Below, piece after piece: positions 53,398 to 61,940 of a stretch of 64,000 bases of DNA (the stretch's first letter is position 1; each line of letters opens with the position of its first letter). Under the pieces are notes generated by a model. It had not been told where the DNA came from and searched no databases. It was given only the letters and a program-made list of their open reading frames with translations. A program made the translations under genes and the position numbers. This DNA comes from Fluviicola sp. GTDB taxonomy: Bacteria > Bacteroidota > Bacteroidia > Flavobacteriales_D > Crocinitomicaceae. The stretch is taken from NCBI GenBank assembly GCA_002734065.2, contig NVXU02000012.1, forward strand, positions 1 through 64,000. Reading direction: 5' to 3'.

Positions 53398-56300
53398 TTT
53401 TTTGACCTTCTTTTGAATGCGTTGAGTTCTATCAATTCCTTTTTTCAAGAGGTCGTAGTAGAGAAATATGTAACCTATTAAAATCATTCCCCAAAGGATG
53501 ATTAGATTGATGGTAAAAGTCTTCATTCTTTGCCCAAACACGTACTTGTAAGGGGAGTAGAAGTGTGCAGAGAAAAAGGAATCTTTTGATGGTAGGTTGA
53601 AAATAGGGTTATCGTTTTGATAAATTTGATTATTGGAAATGATGATTTTTTTGAGCTCCATGCTGTTCGTTACCACCTTATTCAAAGCATTATTCTCATA
53701 ATCCGTCTTCAATTTCTTGTAATCAGAAATTCCGTAAGAGTCAATTTTCTTCCGAATAGAATCGCTGTATTTATTGATGTTCAGAACATACTGCGAACGA
53801 ACCGTATGTATGAAATCTTCAATTGGTTTTAGTCTATCTTCATGAAAATTATTACTTTTTAGAATCTCAACGCAACCTTTGCATTCTAATCCTTGCCATT
53901 TCGCATCTTCCTTGATGATTTCATTGGTAATTATCGCCAGTGCATTCTCTTTTACTTCAAAATTGTCATTGTCTCCACGTAAAATGGACAATTGATTACG
54001 GATTTCAGGAACCCAATAGTTCTTTTTCCATTCAGATTCACTTTTGTTGATTCTAAAGGATAGGAATTCTTTGGCCAATTTATTTTGAGAAGATTGCTCA
54101 ACAGCAAGTGCTTCATAAGCCCATCTAGAAGCCATTGCGTTTCCAACCCAAGGAACTTTTGTGGCTTCAGAAAGAGAAGGATGAAGCTTGTCGAATTTGA
54201 CGATAACACCACTAAACAATAGCTGTGGAATAATCAGTAAGGGCACGAAAATGTAAATCACTTTTGCCGAATTAAAGGCACTCGATATATTGAGACCGAT
54301 TAAGTTGGACAAACATGAAATGCTGAATAAAACGAACCAATATTCGAAGAGCATTCCATTAATTTCGAGTATAGAATTACCAATAATGACGAAAAGAAAG
54401 GACTGAATGCCAGAAATGATAAAGAGAATGGCAATTTTCGATAATAAATAACTACTTCTAGAAAGGTTGATGAATTTTTCACGAACCAAGATTTTCTTGT
54501 CCTTATGAATTTCCTCAGCAGAAACCGTCATGCCAATGAAAATAGCAACAATCACAGCAATAAAAATATACTGCGGAATATTATCATTGGAAAAATAAGA
54601 GTAGCTTCTATCATTGCTTGACCAATCGAAAAACTTGATAAAGAAAGATAAGGACAATGCTAGAACAGGTGAAACGAGCGCGTTTATCAATAAATATTGC
54701 TTATTGGATTTCTTAGAAAGAAAATCTCTGGTCAAATAGGTGATGAATTGCGATTTTTTTGACGGCAATTCTCTACCATTTACTTCAGAATCTTTGTGAT
54801 TTTCAGTATTGTAGGTGTGTTTGAACTTTTTGTACAATTTATTCCAATCTTCAGGAGCATTTTTCCTTTCGTTTGTTTCGTTGCCGTATTCGTCAATGAT
54901 TTTAGCATCAATAATATTGAAAATCTGTTCTGGGTTCACATTACCACATAAATCGCACTCTTTTTCATGCGCCAAGCCTTGAAAAGAGTAGGTTTTGAAA
55001 TGAACAATGGCATCCAATGGTATTCCGTCGTAGATTAAGAATCCTCCAACATCGATGATCAAAAGTCGGTCAAAAAGTTTGAAAATATTCGAAGACGGTT
55101 GATGTATGACCACAAACACAAGCTTCCCATTCAAGGATAATTCTTTCAAAAGATCCATGATGTTGTCAGAATCTCTACTCGACAATCCAGAAGTCGGTTC
55201 ATCAACGAATAAAATTGACGGTTCTCTGATTAATTCCAACGCAATATTCAACCTCTTCCGTTGTCCTCCAGAAATCACTTTCTCCACAACAGACCCAACT
55301 TTTAGATGTCTAATTTCATAAAGCCCTAAACTGTTTAACAGCTTGTTTACTTTTCTAATTAATTGATTCTTAGAGATGTCTTTAATGGACAATTTCGCAC
55401 TAAAGAATAAATTTTCAAAAACGGTTAGTTCTTCAATTAGCAAATCATCTTGACTTACATTCCCAATTACTCCTTCCAGAAGATTATGCTGTTGATGAAC
55501 GTCTATACCATTGATAGTAACATTTCCGTACTTCGGTTTTACTTTACCGTTCATGATGCTTAGCAAAGTCGTTTTTCCAGAACCAGAACCGCCCATTAAG
55601 CCGATTAAATTCCCAGAATCAGTTGTAAGACTCACCTTGTGGATAGCGTTTTTACCACTTTCGAAGGAGTGAATGACGTTTTTCACATCCAAAGTCAACT
55701 TTAAGTCTTCTTTGGAGGATGTAAATCGAGTGATAATATCACTATAGTAAATTTGCTTGCTTTTTGAAGTTCTAACGGTTGAACCAACATTAAAAAGGTG
55801 CGCTTTTGACCCCGAAACGATTCGCCCGTTCGTAAATAATTCTTCTTTGCCCAGATATCTAAAGAAAAGACTTCTGACACTTTCGATATAGACAATTATT
55901 ATTGGAGAATCCAAACCTTCAATGATTGCCGACTTAGCGAAGTTCTGGTCATCAATTTTCTTACTGCAGAGATACAACGTGTTGCTTCTGTCATTGATTT
56001 CAGAACCGTTGAACTCAATAAAAAAGCGGATTCTATCAAATTCTTCTGACTTAATATGGAATGATTCCGCAACAGTTTCGGCAAACTTGATTTCTCTTTC
56101 AGTAATGACGTCATCAAGGTCAATGAACTCCATTATTCTCACCAAAACAATTACTTTTTGGCGTTGCGTAAGTTCTTTGTTAATCTGAGAACAAATTCGG
56201 AGAATTTTAACAGAGTGGAGTGCAGTTCTTTTTCTATCTTTTTGTTTAGAAATTATTCTTCCACGAGTAGAAACGAGATAATTATTAAAAACATTGAGGT

Positions 56301-56469
56301 ATTTGTCTATGTATTCTGAACTGAGCTCTGATTTTAAAAAACCTTCAATGATTTTCTGACCTTTAGAACTCTGAATTTCTTTGCTTTCCGAAGAATCATT
56401 AGAATCTTCATCCACTTTTGCAATTATTGCAAAGAGTTGCATTAAAGCATGAAGAATCTTTTCACTCAT
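53389..56469 (-). CDS. ABC transporter, fused ATPase and permease, with N-terminal accessory domains (ABCG-like)
   Basis: A 1026-residue protein. Order: an acidic, helical N-terminal region (about 1-150) resembling TerB-like domains (VILVRIMEFIDLDDVITEREIKFAETVAESF); a beta-rich middle part (about 165-250) that may be FHA-like; a nucleotide-binding domain with Walker A MGGSGSGKTTLL (about 293), signature ISGGQRKRLNIAL (about 401) and Walker B ILFVDEPTSGLSSRD (about 423); then about six membrane helices from about 593 to 800. A large extracytoplasmic loop (about 810-970) and a last helix near 990 complete it. Two CxxC pairs occur: CDLCGN (about 504, cytoplasmic) and CKGCVE (about 864, extracytoplasmic). 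The substrate is unknown. It ends a three-gene operon and overlaps fabG by 9 bp. Confidence 0.85.
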   Translation of the reverse strand: MSEKILHALMQLFAIIAKVDEDSNDSSESKEIQSSKGQKIIEGFLKSELSSEYIDKYLNVFNNYLVSTRGRIISKQKDRKRTALHSVKILRICSQINKELTQRQKVIVLVRIMEFIDLDDVITEREIKFAETVAESFHIKSEEFDRIRFFIEFNGSEINDRSNTLYLCSKKIDDQNFAKSAIIEGLDSPIIIVYIESVRSLFFRYLGKEELFTNGRIVSGSKAHLFNVGSTVRTSKSKQIYYSDIITRFTSSKEDLKLTLDVKNVIHSFESGKNAIHKVSLTTDSGNLIGLMGGSGSGKTTLLSIMNGKVKPKYGNVTINGIDVHQQHNLLEGVIGNVSQDDLLIEELTVFENLFFSAKLSIKDISKNQLIRKVNKLLNSLGLYEIRHLKVGSVVEKVISGGQRKRLNIALELIREPSILFVDEPTSGLSSRDSDNIMDLLKELSLNGKLVFVVIHQPSSNIFKLFDRLLIIDVGGFLIYDGIPLDAIVHFKTYSFQGLAHEKECDLCGNVNPEQIFNIIDAKIIDEYGNETNERKNAPEDWNKLYKKFKHTYNTENHKDSEVNGRELPSKKSQFITYLTRDFLSKKSNKQYLLINALVSPVLALSLSFFIKFFDWSSNDRSYSYFSNDNIPQYIFIAVIVAIFIGMTVSAEEIHKDKKILVREKFINLSRSSYLLSKIAILFIISGIQSFLFVIIGNSILEINGMLFEYWFVLFSISCLSNLIGLNISSAFNSAKVIYIFVPLLIIPQLLFSGVIVKFDKLHPSLSEATKVPWVGNAMASRWAYEALAVEQSSQNKLAKEFLSFRINKSESEWKKNYWVPEIRNQLSILRGDNDNFEVKENALAIITNEIIKEDAKWQGLECKGCVEILKSNNFHEDRLKPIEDFIHTVRSQYVLNINKYSDSIRKKIDSYGISDYKKLKTDYENNALNKVVTNSMELKKIIISNNQIYQNDNPIFNLPSKDSFFSAHFYSPYKYVFGQRMKTFTINLIILWGMILIGYIFLYYDLLKKGIDRTQRIQKKVKKSR

Positions 56470-56492
56470 TTAAAACAAGATGTTAGATTGAC

Positions 56493-56918
56493 TTAATTTT
56501 TAAATCCGATAAGCATCACAACACAACCCGTAACTTTTAAATCAAGATCTAATTCTGTCGTAATTATAACAGGTATTGTGTTATCAATTTTAAAATCCCA
56601 GTAAGGGGAGTTTCTGTAATTTCTATTAGAGTATAAGATATTACCTTCTTCGTCCTTGATGGTGAATACCACAAAATTCTCTCTCGAACCTGCGCTGGTA
56701 GCAAGACGATAGGTTGTGCCTCCATAAAAAATAGTTTTGAATTCTGCTTTTTCTCTGTCCAAAAAAGCGGTGTAAACTTGACCGTCAGAAATAAAATCTT
56801 TTCCGCCATCACTGGACTTCAATAATTCTTCACAATCTTTTACAATTCTTTCACAATCTTGTGCTTGAGCAACTCCGAATGTAAAAAATGTAATAACTAA
56901 TAAATATATAACTCTCAT
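56493..56918 (-). CDS. Small secreted protein in the ABC transporter operon
   Basis: A 141-residue protein with a signal peptide (VIYLLVITFFTFGVAQAQ) and a short mature domain that looks beta-rich (TYRLATSAGSRENFVVFTIKDEEGN, VIITTELDLDLKVTGCVVML). Three Cys are present in the mature part, two close to the N-terminus (DCERIVKDCEELL). I recognise no family. It lies 5 bp after the lipoprotein gene and 23 bp before the ABC transporter gene on the same strand, so the three are almost certainly co-transcribed and may act together. Confidence 0.7.
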   Translation of the reverse strand: MRVIYLLVITFFTFGVAQAQDCERIVKDCEELLKSSDGGKDFISDGQVYTAFLDREKAEFKTIFYGGTTYRLATSAGSRENFVVFTIKDEEGNILYSNRNYRNSPYWDFKIDNTIPVIITTELDLDLKVTGCVVMLIGFKN

Positions 56919-56923
56919 TGTCT

Positions 56924-57820
56924 TTAAACTTTAATAATTGATGAACGAATAATTGAAATTTTTGATTCAATTTCTTTTAAGATTGAATCTTCCATAATAA
57001 CTTCAGATTTGTGTCTGATATTAGTTGTCTTATTTTCTTGATCAGTATCTGGAGCAATAAACTCGTACGTAATCATCACTTTGTCAAACGACAATTTAAG
57101 ATCCTCCAATTGAGCTAAAAGTGCATCGTTTTGATTTTCTTCGTTGTATTCTTTTAAAATATCAATGATGGACATAATCGTTTGCTTTTGTTCACCAATT
57201 CTTCTTTTAATTTTATCACTTGGATTTTTAGCATTCAATTGACAAGCAAAGTAAATGGACTCAACCCAACCTCCAGTTAAAATTAATGCTGAAGTCTGTT
57301 TTCTGTTGGCATGCTTCAAGAAGTTGTCAGCTTGTTTAAACGCTTCTGACATCAAATGAATCATTTCTTGCTCATTTTCAGAGTTGGATTCAAAGTTCTC
57401 TAGAAAGTCAGAACTGAAAGCAGCATCTAAGCCCAATTGATTGGTTAAATTCTGAACTGAAGAAAGATATTGTAGCGTTATGCTTTTCTGATCGTAGAGT
57501 GCAGAGTAACCTAAATCAGCTCCATAGACTCCTAAATTCAATGACTGTTGATATTCAGTTACATATTCGCTCACATTTTCAACCTCATTTCCTAGAGAAG
57601 GATCAAAGGATAAATCTAAGTTCTTAATAAGGTACGCTGTTTGCACTGGAGATGGAATACTGAATATTTTACCATCAAAAATGGTGTTTAACGAACTGTT
57701 TGGGTCAAATACTTCCTTGTCTATAACATTGTCTTCAATTGGGTCGGTGTTATCACATGAATGAAAGCTTAACGAGCCGATTAAAGTGAAAATGAGAAGT
57801 GGGAATTTAGATCTTTTCAT
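56924..57820 (-). CDS. Predicted envelope lipoprotein, first gene of the ABC transporter operon
   Basis: A 298-residue protein with a signal sequence ending in a lipobox-like HSC (LLIFTLIGSLSFHSC, then DNTDP). The -3 and -2 positions (F, H) are not ideal. The mature part is mostly helical and rich in Gln, Asn and Ser (NVSEYVTEYQQSLNLGVYGADLGYSALYDQKS, then QADNFLKHANRKQTSALILTGGWVESIYFACQL). The latter resembles a conserved block I have seen in unnamed Bacteroidota proteins, but I cannot name a family. It is transcribed divergently from hemB across an 88-bp gap. Confidence 0.7.
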   Translation of the reverse strand: MKRSKFPLLIFTLIGSLSFHSCDNTDPIEDNVIDKEVFDPNSSLNTIFDGKIFSIPSPVQTAYLIKNLDLSFDPSLGNEVENVSEYVTEYQQSLNLGVYGADLGYSALYDQKSITLQYLSSVQNLTNQLGLDAAFSSDFLENFESNSENEQEMIHLMSEAFKQADNFLKHANRKQTSALILTGGWVESIYFACQLNAKNPSDKIKRRIGEQKQTIMSIIDILKEYNEENQNDALLAQLEDLKLSFDKVMITYEFIAPDTDQENKTTNIRHKSEVIMEDSILKEIESKISIIRSSIIKV

Positions 57821-57884
57821 AGTATAGTGTGTGTCTTTTAATAGGTAAATATAATTAAATATCGACAGTTCTGCGTTGATTTGT

Positions 57885-57892
57885 TAAATTTG
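57885..57892 (+). promoter_or_regulatory. -7 box (TAAATTTG) for hemB
   Basis: An exact TAnnTTTG match 16 bp before the hemB ATG. No good -33 element at 19 bp. Confidence 0.45.
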
Positions 57893-57908
57893 TTTAGAAT
57901 TTTTTAAC

Positions 57909-58877
57909 ATGAGAAGAAGACCGAGAAGAAATAGAAGCAGTGTAGCGATAAGAGCGATGGTTGAAGAAACGCAATTAAGCACTGCAAATTTGATATATCC
58001 AATGTTCATAGAGGATGGTAAATCTGTAAAAACGGAAATTAAATCTTTGCCTAATAATTATAGATGGTCGTTGGATACAATTTTACCAGAAATAGAAAGT
58101 TGCATCAATTTAGGATTGGATAAATTTGTATTATTTCCGGCGGTGAATGAATCCTTGAAAGATAAAGTTGCTTCTTACAGTTATGCAAGTGATAATTTCT
58201 ATCTCGATGCCATTCAGAAAATCAAAGAAAATTTTCCGCAAATATCCTTAATGAGTGATGTTGCAATGGATCCTTATTCTTCGGATGGTCATGATGGTTT
58301 TGTTCAGAATGGAGAAATACTAAACGATGAAACATTGCCAATTTTAGCGAAGATGGCAATTGCTCAAGCGCAAGCAGGAATTGATATTGTCGGTCCTTCG
58401 GATATGATGGACGGTAGAATTGGCTTCTTGCGAGATTCTTTGGATGAGGCAGGATATAGCAACACGTCAATTATGGCTTACACGGCTAAATATGCAAGTG
58501 CATTCTACGGTCCTTTTAGAGATGCATTGGATTCTGCTCCAAAAGGTGGTGATAAGAAAAGTTATCAAATGAATCCTGCGAACAAACAAGAAGCATTGAT
58601 TGAAGCAGAACTTGATTATCAAGAGGGGGCAGATATGTTAATGGTGAAACCTGCAACTTGCTACCTTGATATCATTCATATTTTAAAAGAAAATTTTGAC
58701 ATTCCTATCACTGCATATAATGTCAGTGGAGAATGCGCCATGATTTATGCAGCGAGTCAAAATGGTTGGTTGGATTATCAAGCGGCAATGTCAGAAATGC
58801 TGTTGAGTATTCGCCGAGCCGGTGCCGATGGAATTTTGACCTACTTTGCGAAAGATTTTGCGAAATTCACGAAATAA
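57909..58877 (+). CDS. hemB: Porphobilinogen synthase (delta-aminolevulinate dehydratase)
   Basis: A 322-residue enzyme that condenses two 5-aminolevulinate molecules into porphobilinogen for haem synthesis. The two Schiff-base lysines are at about 194 (YTAKYASAFYGPFRDA) and 247 (LMVKPATCYLDI). The metal-loop segment reads SDVAMDPYSSDGHDG (about 116-130), with Asp/Ala/Ser where zinc-dependent enzymes have three Cys, so this is the non-zinc, Mg-stimulated type. The N-terminus (MRRRPRRNRSSVAIRAMVEET) is typical. A strong two-way terminator overlaps its stop codon. Confidence 0.96.
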   Translation: MRRRPRRNRSSVAIRAMVEETQLSTANLIYPMFIEDGKSVKTEIKSLPNNYRWSLDTILPEIESCINLGLDKFVLFPAVNESLKDKVASYSYASDNFYLDAIQKIKENFPQISLMSDVAMDPYSSDGHDGFVQNGEILNDETLPILAKMAIAQAQAGIDIVGPSDMMDGRIGFLRDSLDEAGYSNTSIMAYTAKYASAFYGPFRDALDSAPKGGDKKSYQMNPANKQEALIEAELDYQEGADMLMVKPATCYLDIIHILKENFDIPITAYNVSGECAMIYAASQNGWLDYQAAMSEMLLSIRRAGADGILTYFAKDFAKFTK

Positions 58878-58927
58878 AATAAGAATAATGTACGAGTCGC
58901 GACTAGCCCGTACATTATTCTTATTTT
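58876..58927. terminator. Bidirectional terminator between hemB and the GT2 gene
   Basis: Perfect 19-bp arms (58876-58894 and 58909-58927) enclose a 14-nt loop, with A-rich and T-rich flanks on both sides. The loop itself contains the palindrome AGTCGCGACT. It overlaps the last codons of both convergent genes' ends. Confidence 0.9.
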
Positions 58928-59949
58928 AATCTAAATTTTTCTTGCTTCAATTCTGAACTGACCTTAATTTTTCTCACAAAGTATGCCCACAAGATACTTC
59001 CGTGGTAAATTCCTGAAGAATTGAAATTTGTGACACCTTTTTTAATCACTTTTCTTTGTTTTAGCAATTTTCCTAAGTTTTTATACAAGGACATGTGTGC
59101 GTTAAAAACAGATGCAAAGGCTTTTAATTGTCCTTTGAGTAAGAACATCATAGCGGCAATTCCATCGAGCAACATTCTGTAAAATAATTTTGGAAATAAT
59201 AAACCGTCATGATTTTTGACAAGCATGTATAGATTATTTCTAAAATTGTAGTAAATTTTTCTCGGTGAAGAATAGGGGAGTGTTCCACCGCCAACGTGGA
59301 ATACCGTCGAAGTGGGAACGGCTAAAAATGAATATCCCCATTTTTTAATTCTCCAGCAAAGATCAATTTCTTCCATGTGTGCAAAGAAAAGTTCATCAAA
59401 ACCATTGGCTTTGTGATACAGCTCAGACCGGATGAGTAAGCAAGCACCAGTTGCCCAAAAAATTTCAATTTCCTCGTTGTACTGCCCTTTGTCTTCTTCA
59501 ACTTCATCAAATAAACGACCTCGGCAGAACGGGAAATAATTCTTATCAATGAAACCTCCTGAAGCACCGGCATGCTCAAAATGAGTTTTGTTCTTCTGCG
59601 AGAGAATCTTGGGTTGACAACCTGCAACTTTAGCGTTTTCCATTACCTTTCTCAGAGGTTTCAACCAGTTTTTTGTTACTTCAACGTCATTGTTCAATAG
59701 TAAGTAAAATTCTGCATCAACTCTCTTCAAGGCGTCGTTATATCCCTTTGCGAATCCTCCATTGCTTGAATTTTTGAGAATTTCAACGGAAGAGAAGTTG
59801 TGTTTTAGATATTCAATTGAATCATCGGAGGATGCATTGTCTGCAACAATTATTCTTGCATCTTCGGAATAAGCAATGACTTGAGGTAAGAACTGTTCAA
59901 GCAGTTGTTTTCCGTTCCAATTTAATATGACAATGGCAATGTCTTTCAT
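58921..59949 (-). CDS. Family 2 glycosyltransferase
   Basis: A 342-residue GT-A fold enzyme, from the ATG at 59949 (KDIAIVILNWNGKQLLEQ); a frame from 59958 adds three residues. Signatures: IIVADNASSDDSIEYLK, NGGFAKGYNDALKRV, LLLNNDVEVTKNWL (metal-binding DxD-like region), and WATGACLLIRSELY followed by FFAHMEEIDLCWRIKKWGY. The C-terminal region (RKIYYNFRNNLYMLVKNHDG) fits rhamnosyltransferase-like GT2 proteins of polysaccharide synthesis. The acceptor is unknown. It has no glycan genes around it and shares the hemB terminator. A TAGATTTG -7 box (59963-59956) sits just upstream. Confidence 0.88.
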   Translation of the reverse strand: MKDIAIVILNWNGKQLLEQFLPQVIAYSEDARIIVADNASSDDSIEYLKHNFSSVEILKNSSNGGFAKGYNDALKRVDAEFYLLLNNDVEVTKNWLKPLRKVMENAKVAGCQPKILSQKNKTHFEHAGASGGFIDKNYFPFCRGRLFDEVEEDKGQYNEEIEIFWATGACLLIRSELYHKANGFDELFFAHMEEIDLCWRIKKWGYSFLAVPTSTVFHVGGGTLPYSSPRKIYYNFRNNLYMLVKNHDGLLFPKLFYRMLLDGIAAMMFLLKGQLKAFASVFNAHMSLYKNLGKLLKQRKVIKKGVTNFNSSGIYHGSILWAYFVRKIKVSSELKQEKFRLK

Positions 59950-59978
59950 TAGAAGCAAATCTAATTGTTTTTTCGAGA

Positions 59979-61391
59979 TTATTCATTAAACATATCCCGA
60001 CTATTGCCACCAAATTGATCACCGCTTTGTGATGACCTTCTTGCAAGTGCTGCTGGCCAGTTCAGGTTTTTAATTTCCCCGATCATGTCAGAATGAAGTA
60101 ATTCATAGTCGTTATTGACTAAGTTTGGGTTGAAGAAAATGAATTTCTTATTGTTAAAGGCACCAATTCTGTTGTACTGCCATATTTCGTAAGGGTATTC
60201 AGACGTTGAGTTTTCATTTGTATTGATGTTGGTTGGTGGTCCATACTTTAGATAAACTCGTCCTCTGTCTGTATCGTGTCCGCTTCGGAGTGTATTGCCA
60301 AAATACTTATCGACAGCTTGGACTTGAATTTTATACTTCATCCAACTCTCATAAGTGTCATTTGGAGCCGTTTTTTTCCAATACAATTGAATGTACTTGC
60401 GTGCACTTTCTTCATTTCTTGATTTAGAGATTTTAAGAATGTTTTTGGTCTCTGTAGATTCCGAAATAGGAATTAAACTTTCTAAATAGTAACCAATACT
60501 GTCGCGTGTGATTGATTTTTGAAATTCTGGATTCAAAACTAATTCGTCTGTGAAATAGTCATAATCAATGTCATTGCTTCTGTCAAATTCGTAGGATTGA
60601 GAAGAGAGTTCAATCATCCTTTTGTTAATGATGGTATATTTTAGAATGTATTTTCCTGTCGTTAAGTCAGTGATGTCAACCGTTTTTAAGAATGGAACTA
60701 CTTCTGCAGATTTCAATTTATAAAACTGCGTCATTTTTTCAACTTCGGAATTCGTTAAGGCATTCACAACAGTTTGTTTAATGGCAAAAACGCTGTCCTT
60801 AAGTTGCGTAGAATTGTAAATTTCAAAATAGACGGGAATATTGGTCAATTCTTTCGGGTAGAATGTCGCTAATCGCGGAATAATATCGTATCCAGATTTA
60901 AAAAACAAGGAAGTTCCATCTCCAGGAGAAGCAATTTCCGCTACTTGAATGTCAGAAATCGAAATTGATTTACTCAAGTCTTCAATAAGAATTTTTTGTT
61001 CTGCTTTTAGAGGCTCATTCTCGCTATTCAAGTCTTGCAATTGAAGTGTGAGTGTGTATTCTCCGGGCTTTAAAACAAAGCGTTTTAGGTCATAGAAATC
61101 AGAAATAATACTGTCTTTCATGAAGGGAGTTGACAGGCGGTAAGCATCAGAAGCAATGACACTATCGTATTTTGTAATTATCATTTGCACGGCGAGTTCA
61201 CCGATTAAACCATCATCTTTTCCTTTATAGTTAATAGAACTGCCAACATATTGCAATTGAAACTCAATGTAATTCCCTTGTCCTGGCGCGAAAAATTGTT
61301 TGCTATCCAAGTAGGCTCTTAATTCTCTGTTTTGCGAGAATGCAGAATAGGAAGCAAGTAATAGAAAGGTTGATAAAAGTATAAATTTCAT
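59979..61391 (-). CDS. GWxTD-domain secreted protein
   Basis: A 470-residue protein with a signal peptide (FILLSTFLLLASYSAFSQ), an N-terminal beta-rich half with Ig-like strand patterns (YIEFQLQYVGSSINYKG, LKPGEYTLTLQLQDL) and a C-terminal GWxTD domain. The domain is placed by YIQLYWKKTAPNDTYESW, TDRGRVYLKYGPPTNINTNE and YPYEIWQYN. In the motif that names the family, Trp is replaced by His here (GHDTDRGR). The family is common in Bacteroidota and often linked to outer-membrane or extracellular roles, but function is unknown. A -7-like TATCTTTG (61418-61411) lies just upstream. Confidence 0.85.
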   Translation of the reverse strand: MKFILLSTFLLLASYSAFSQNRELRAYLDSKQFFAPGQGNYIEFQLQYVGSSINYKGKDDGLIGELAVQMIITKYDSVIASDAYRLSTPFMKDSIISDFYDLKRFVLKPGEYTLTLQLQDLNSENEPLKAEQKILIEDLSKSISISDIQVAEIASPGDGTSLFFKSGYDIIPRLATFYPKELTNIPVYFEIYNSTQLKDSVFAIKQTVVNALTNSEVEKMTQFYKLKSAEVVPFLKTVDITDLTTGKYILKYTIINKRMIELSSQSYEFDRSNDIDYDYFTDELVLNPEFQKSITRDSIGYYLESLIPISESTETKNILKISKSRNEESARKYIQLYWKKTAPNDTYESWMKYKIQVQAVDKYFGNTLRSGHDTDRGRVYLKYGPPTNINTNENSTSEYPYEIWQYNRIGAFNNKKFIFFNPNLVNNDYELLHSDMIGEIKNLNWPAALARRSSQSGDQFGGNSRDMFNE

Positions 61392-61550
61392 TTATTCCAT
61401 TGATTTTGAGCAAAGATACAAAAAGCGAACCGTTTTGATTCTGTTTATGCAGCGCATTGATTTTATGGTCGTTTTAACTGTTTGAAGTGTCTGTTTTCTA
61501 GTATTGAGTCAAAATTTTACAGATTCCATAAAAAATAAGTCAAAAAGTTA

Positions 61551-61580
61551 TTGTAGTTAAATAAAGTATCTGTACTTTTG
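61551..61580 (+). promoter_or_regulatory. Promoter abutting tRNA-Ser
   Basis: TTG (61551-61553), 19 bp, TACTTTTG (61573-61580): full consensus with ideal spacing. The tRNA begins 5 bases after the -7 box, at about the expected transcription start. Confidence 0.7.
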
Positions 61581-61584
61581 GCGC

Positions 61585-61669
61585 GGAGAATTGGCAGAGT
61601 GGTCGAATGCACTGGTCTTGAAAACCAGCGTACCGCAAGGTACCGTAGGTTCGAATCCTACATTCTCCG
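61585..61669 (+). tRNA. tRNA-Ser (anticodon TGA)
   Basis: An 85-nt class II tRNA. The acceptor stem GGAGAAT / ATTCTCC pairs perfectly, the anticodon loop CTTGAAA gives TGA, a long variable arm (GTACCGCAAGGTAC) is present, the T loop is GTTCGAATC, and the discriminator is G. Confidence 0.97.
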
Positions 61670-61674
61670 CAAGA

Positions 61675-61708
61675 AAAACGCCTCATCGAAAGATGAGGCG
61701 TTTTGTTT
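61675..61708 (+). terminator. Rho-independent terminator of tRNA-Ser
   Basis: A 12-bp stem (AAAACGCCTCAT with its complement), 6-nt loop CGAAAG, and a T-rich tail (TTTTGTTTT), 5 bp after the tRNA. It is the first unit of the repeat array that follows. Confidence 0.85.
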
Positions 61709-61900
61709 TATAGATTATTTGAAATCAAGCTCGCTTGAAATTTCAAATAATCTATAAAACAAAACAGCGATGCGTTAGCAGAGCGTTTTTCTTGGTCAAG
61801 GTTCCCCGCTTAAGGGATCATGGAGCGCAGCGGAGTAATCCCGCGTGCTTGAAATTTCAAATAATCTATAAAACAAAACAGCGATGCTTCAGTAAAGCAT
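61701..61900. repeat. Array of direct and inverted repeats after tRNA-Ser
   Basis: A 41-bp unit at 61733-61773 recurs exactly at 61847-61887. Its first half (ATTTCAAATAATCTATAAAA) is also present inverted at 61701-61725, forming a 25-bp stem. After each direct copy comes a GC-poor hairpin with a T run (the second: ATGCTT / AAGCAT, then TTTTT), like extra terminators. No ORF is present in this ~240-bp region. Confidence 0.8.
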
Positions 61901-61940
61901 TTTTCTAGAAAAATCAAACGTTTCTCTTAAAAATAACCCA

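Noticed and set aside
61733-61887. Two 41-bp direct repeats as a CRISPR array
   Set aside because: Only two copies, with a spacer that itself contains repeat-derived sequence, and no cas genes. The units contain terminator-like hairpins next to a tRNA.
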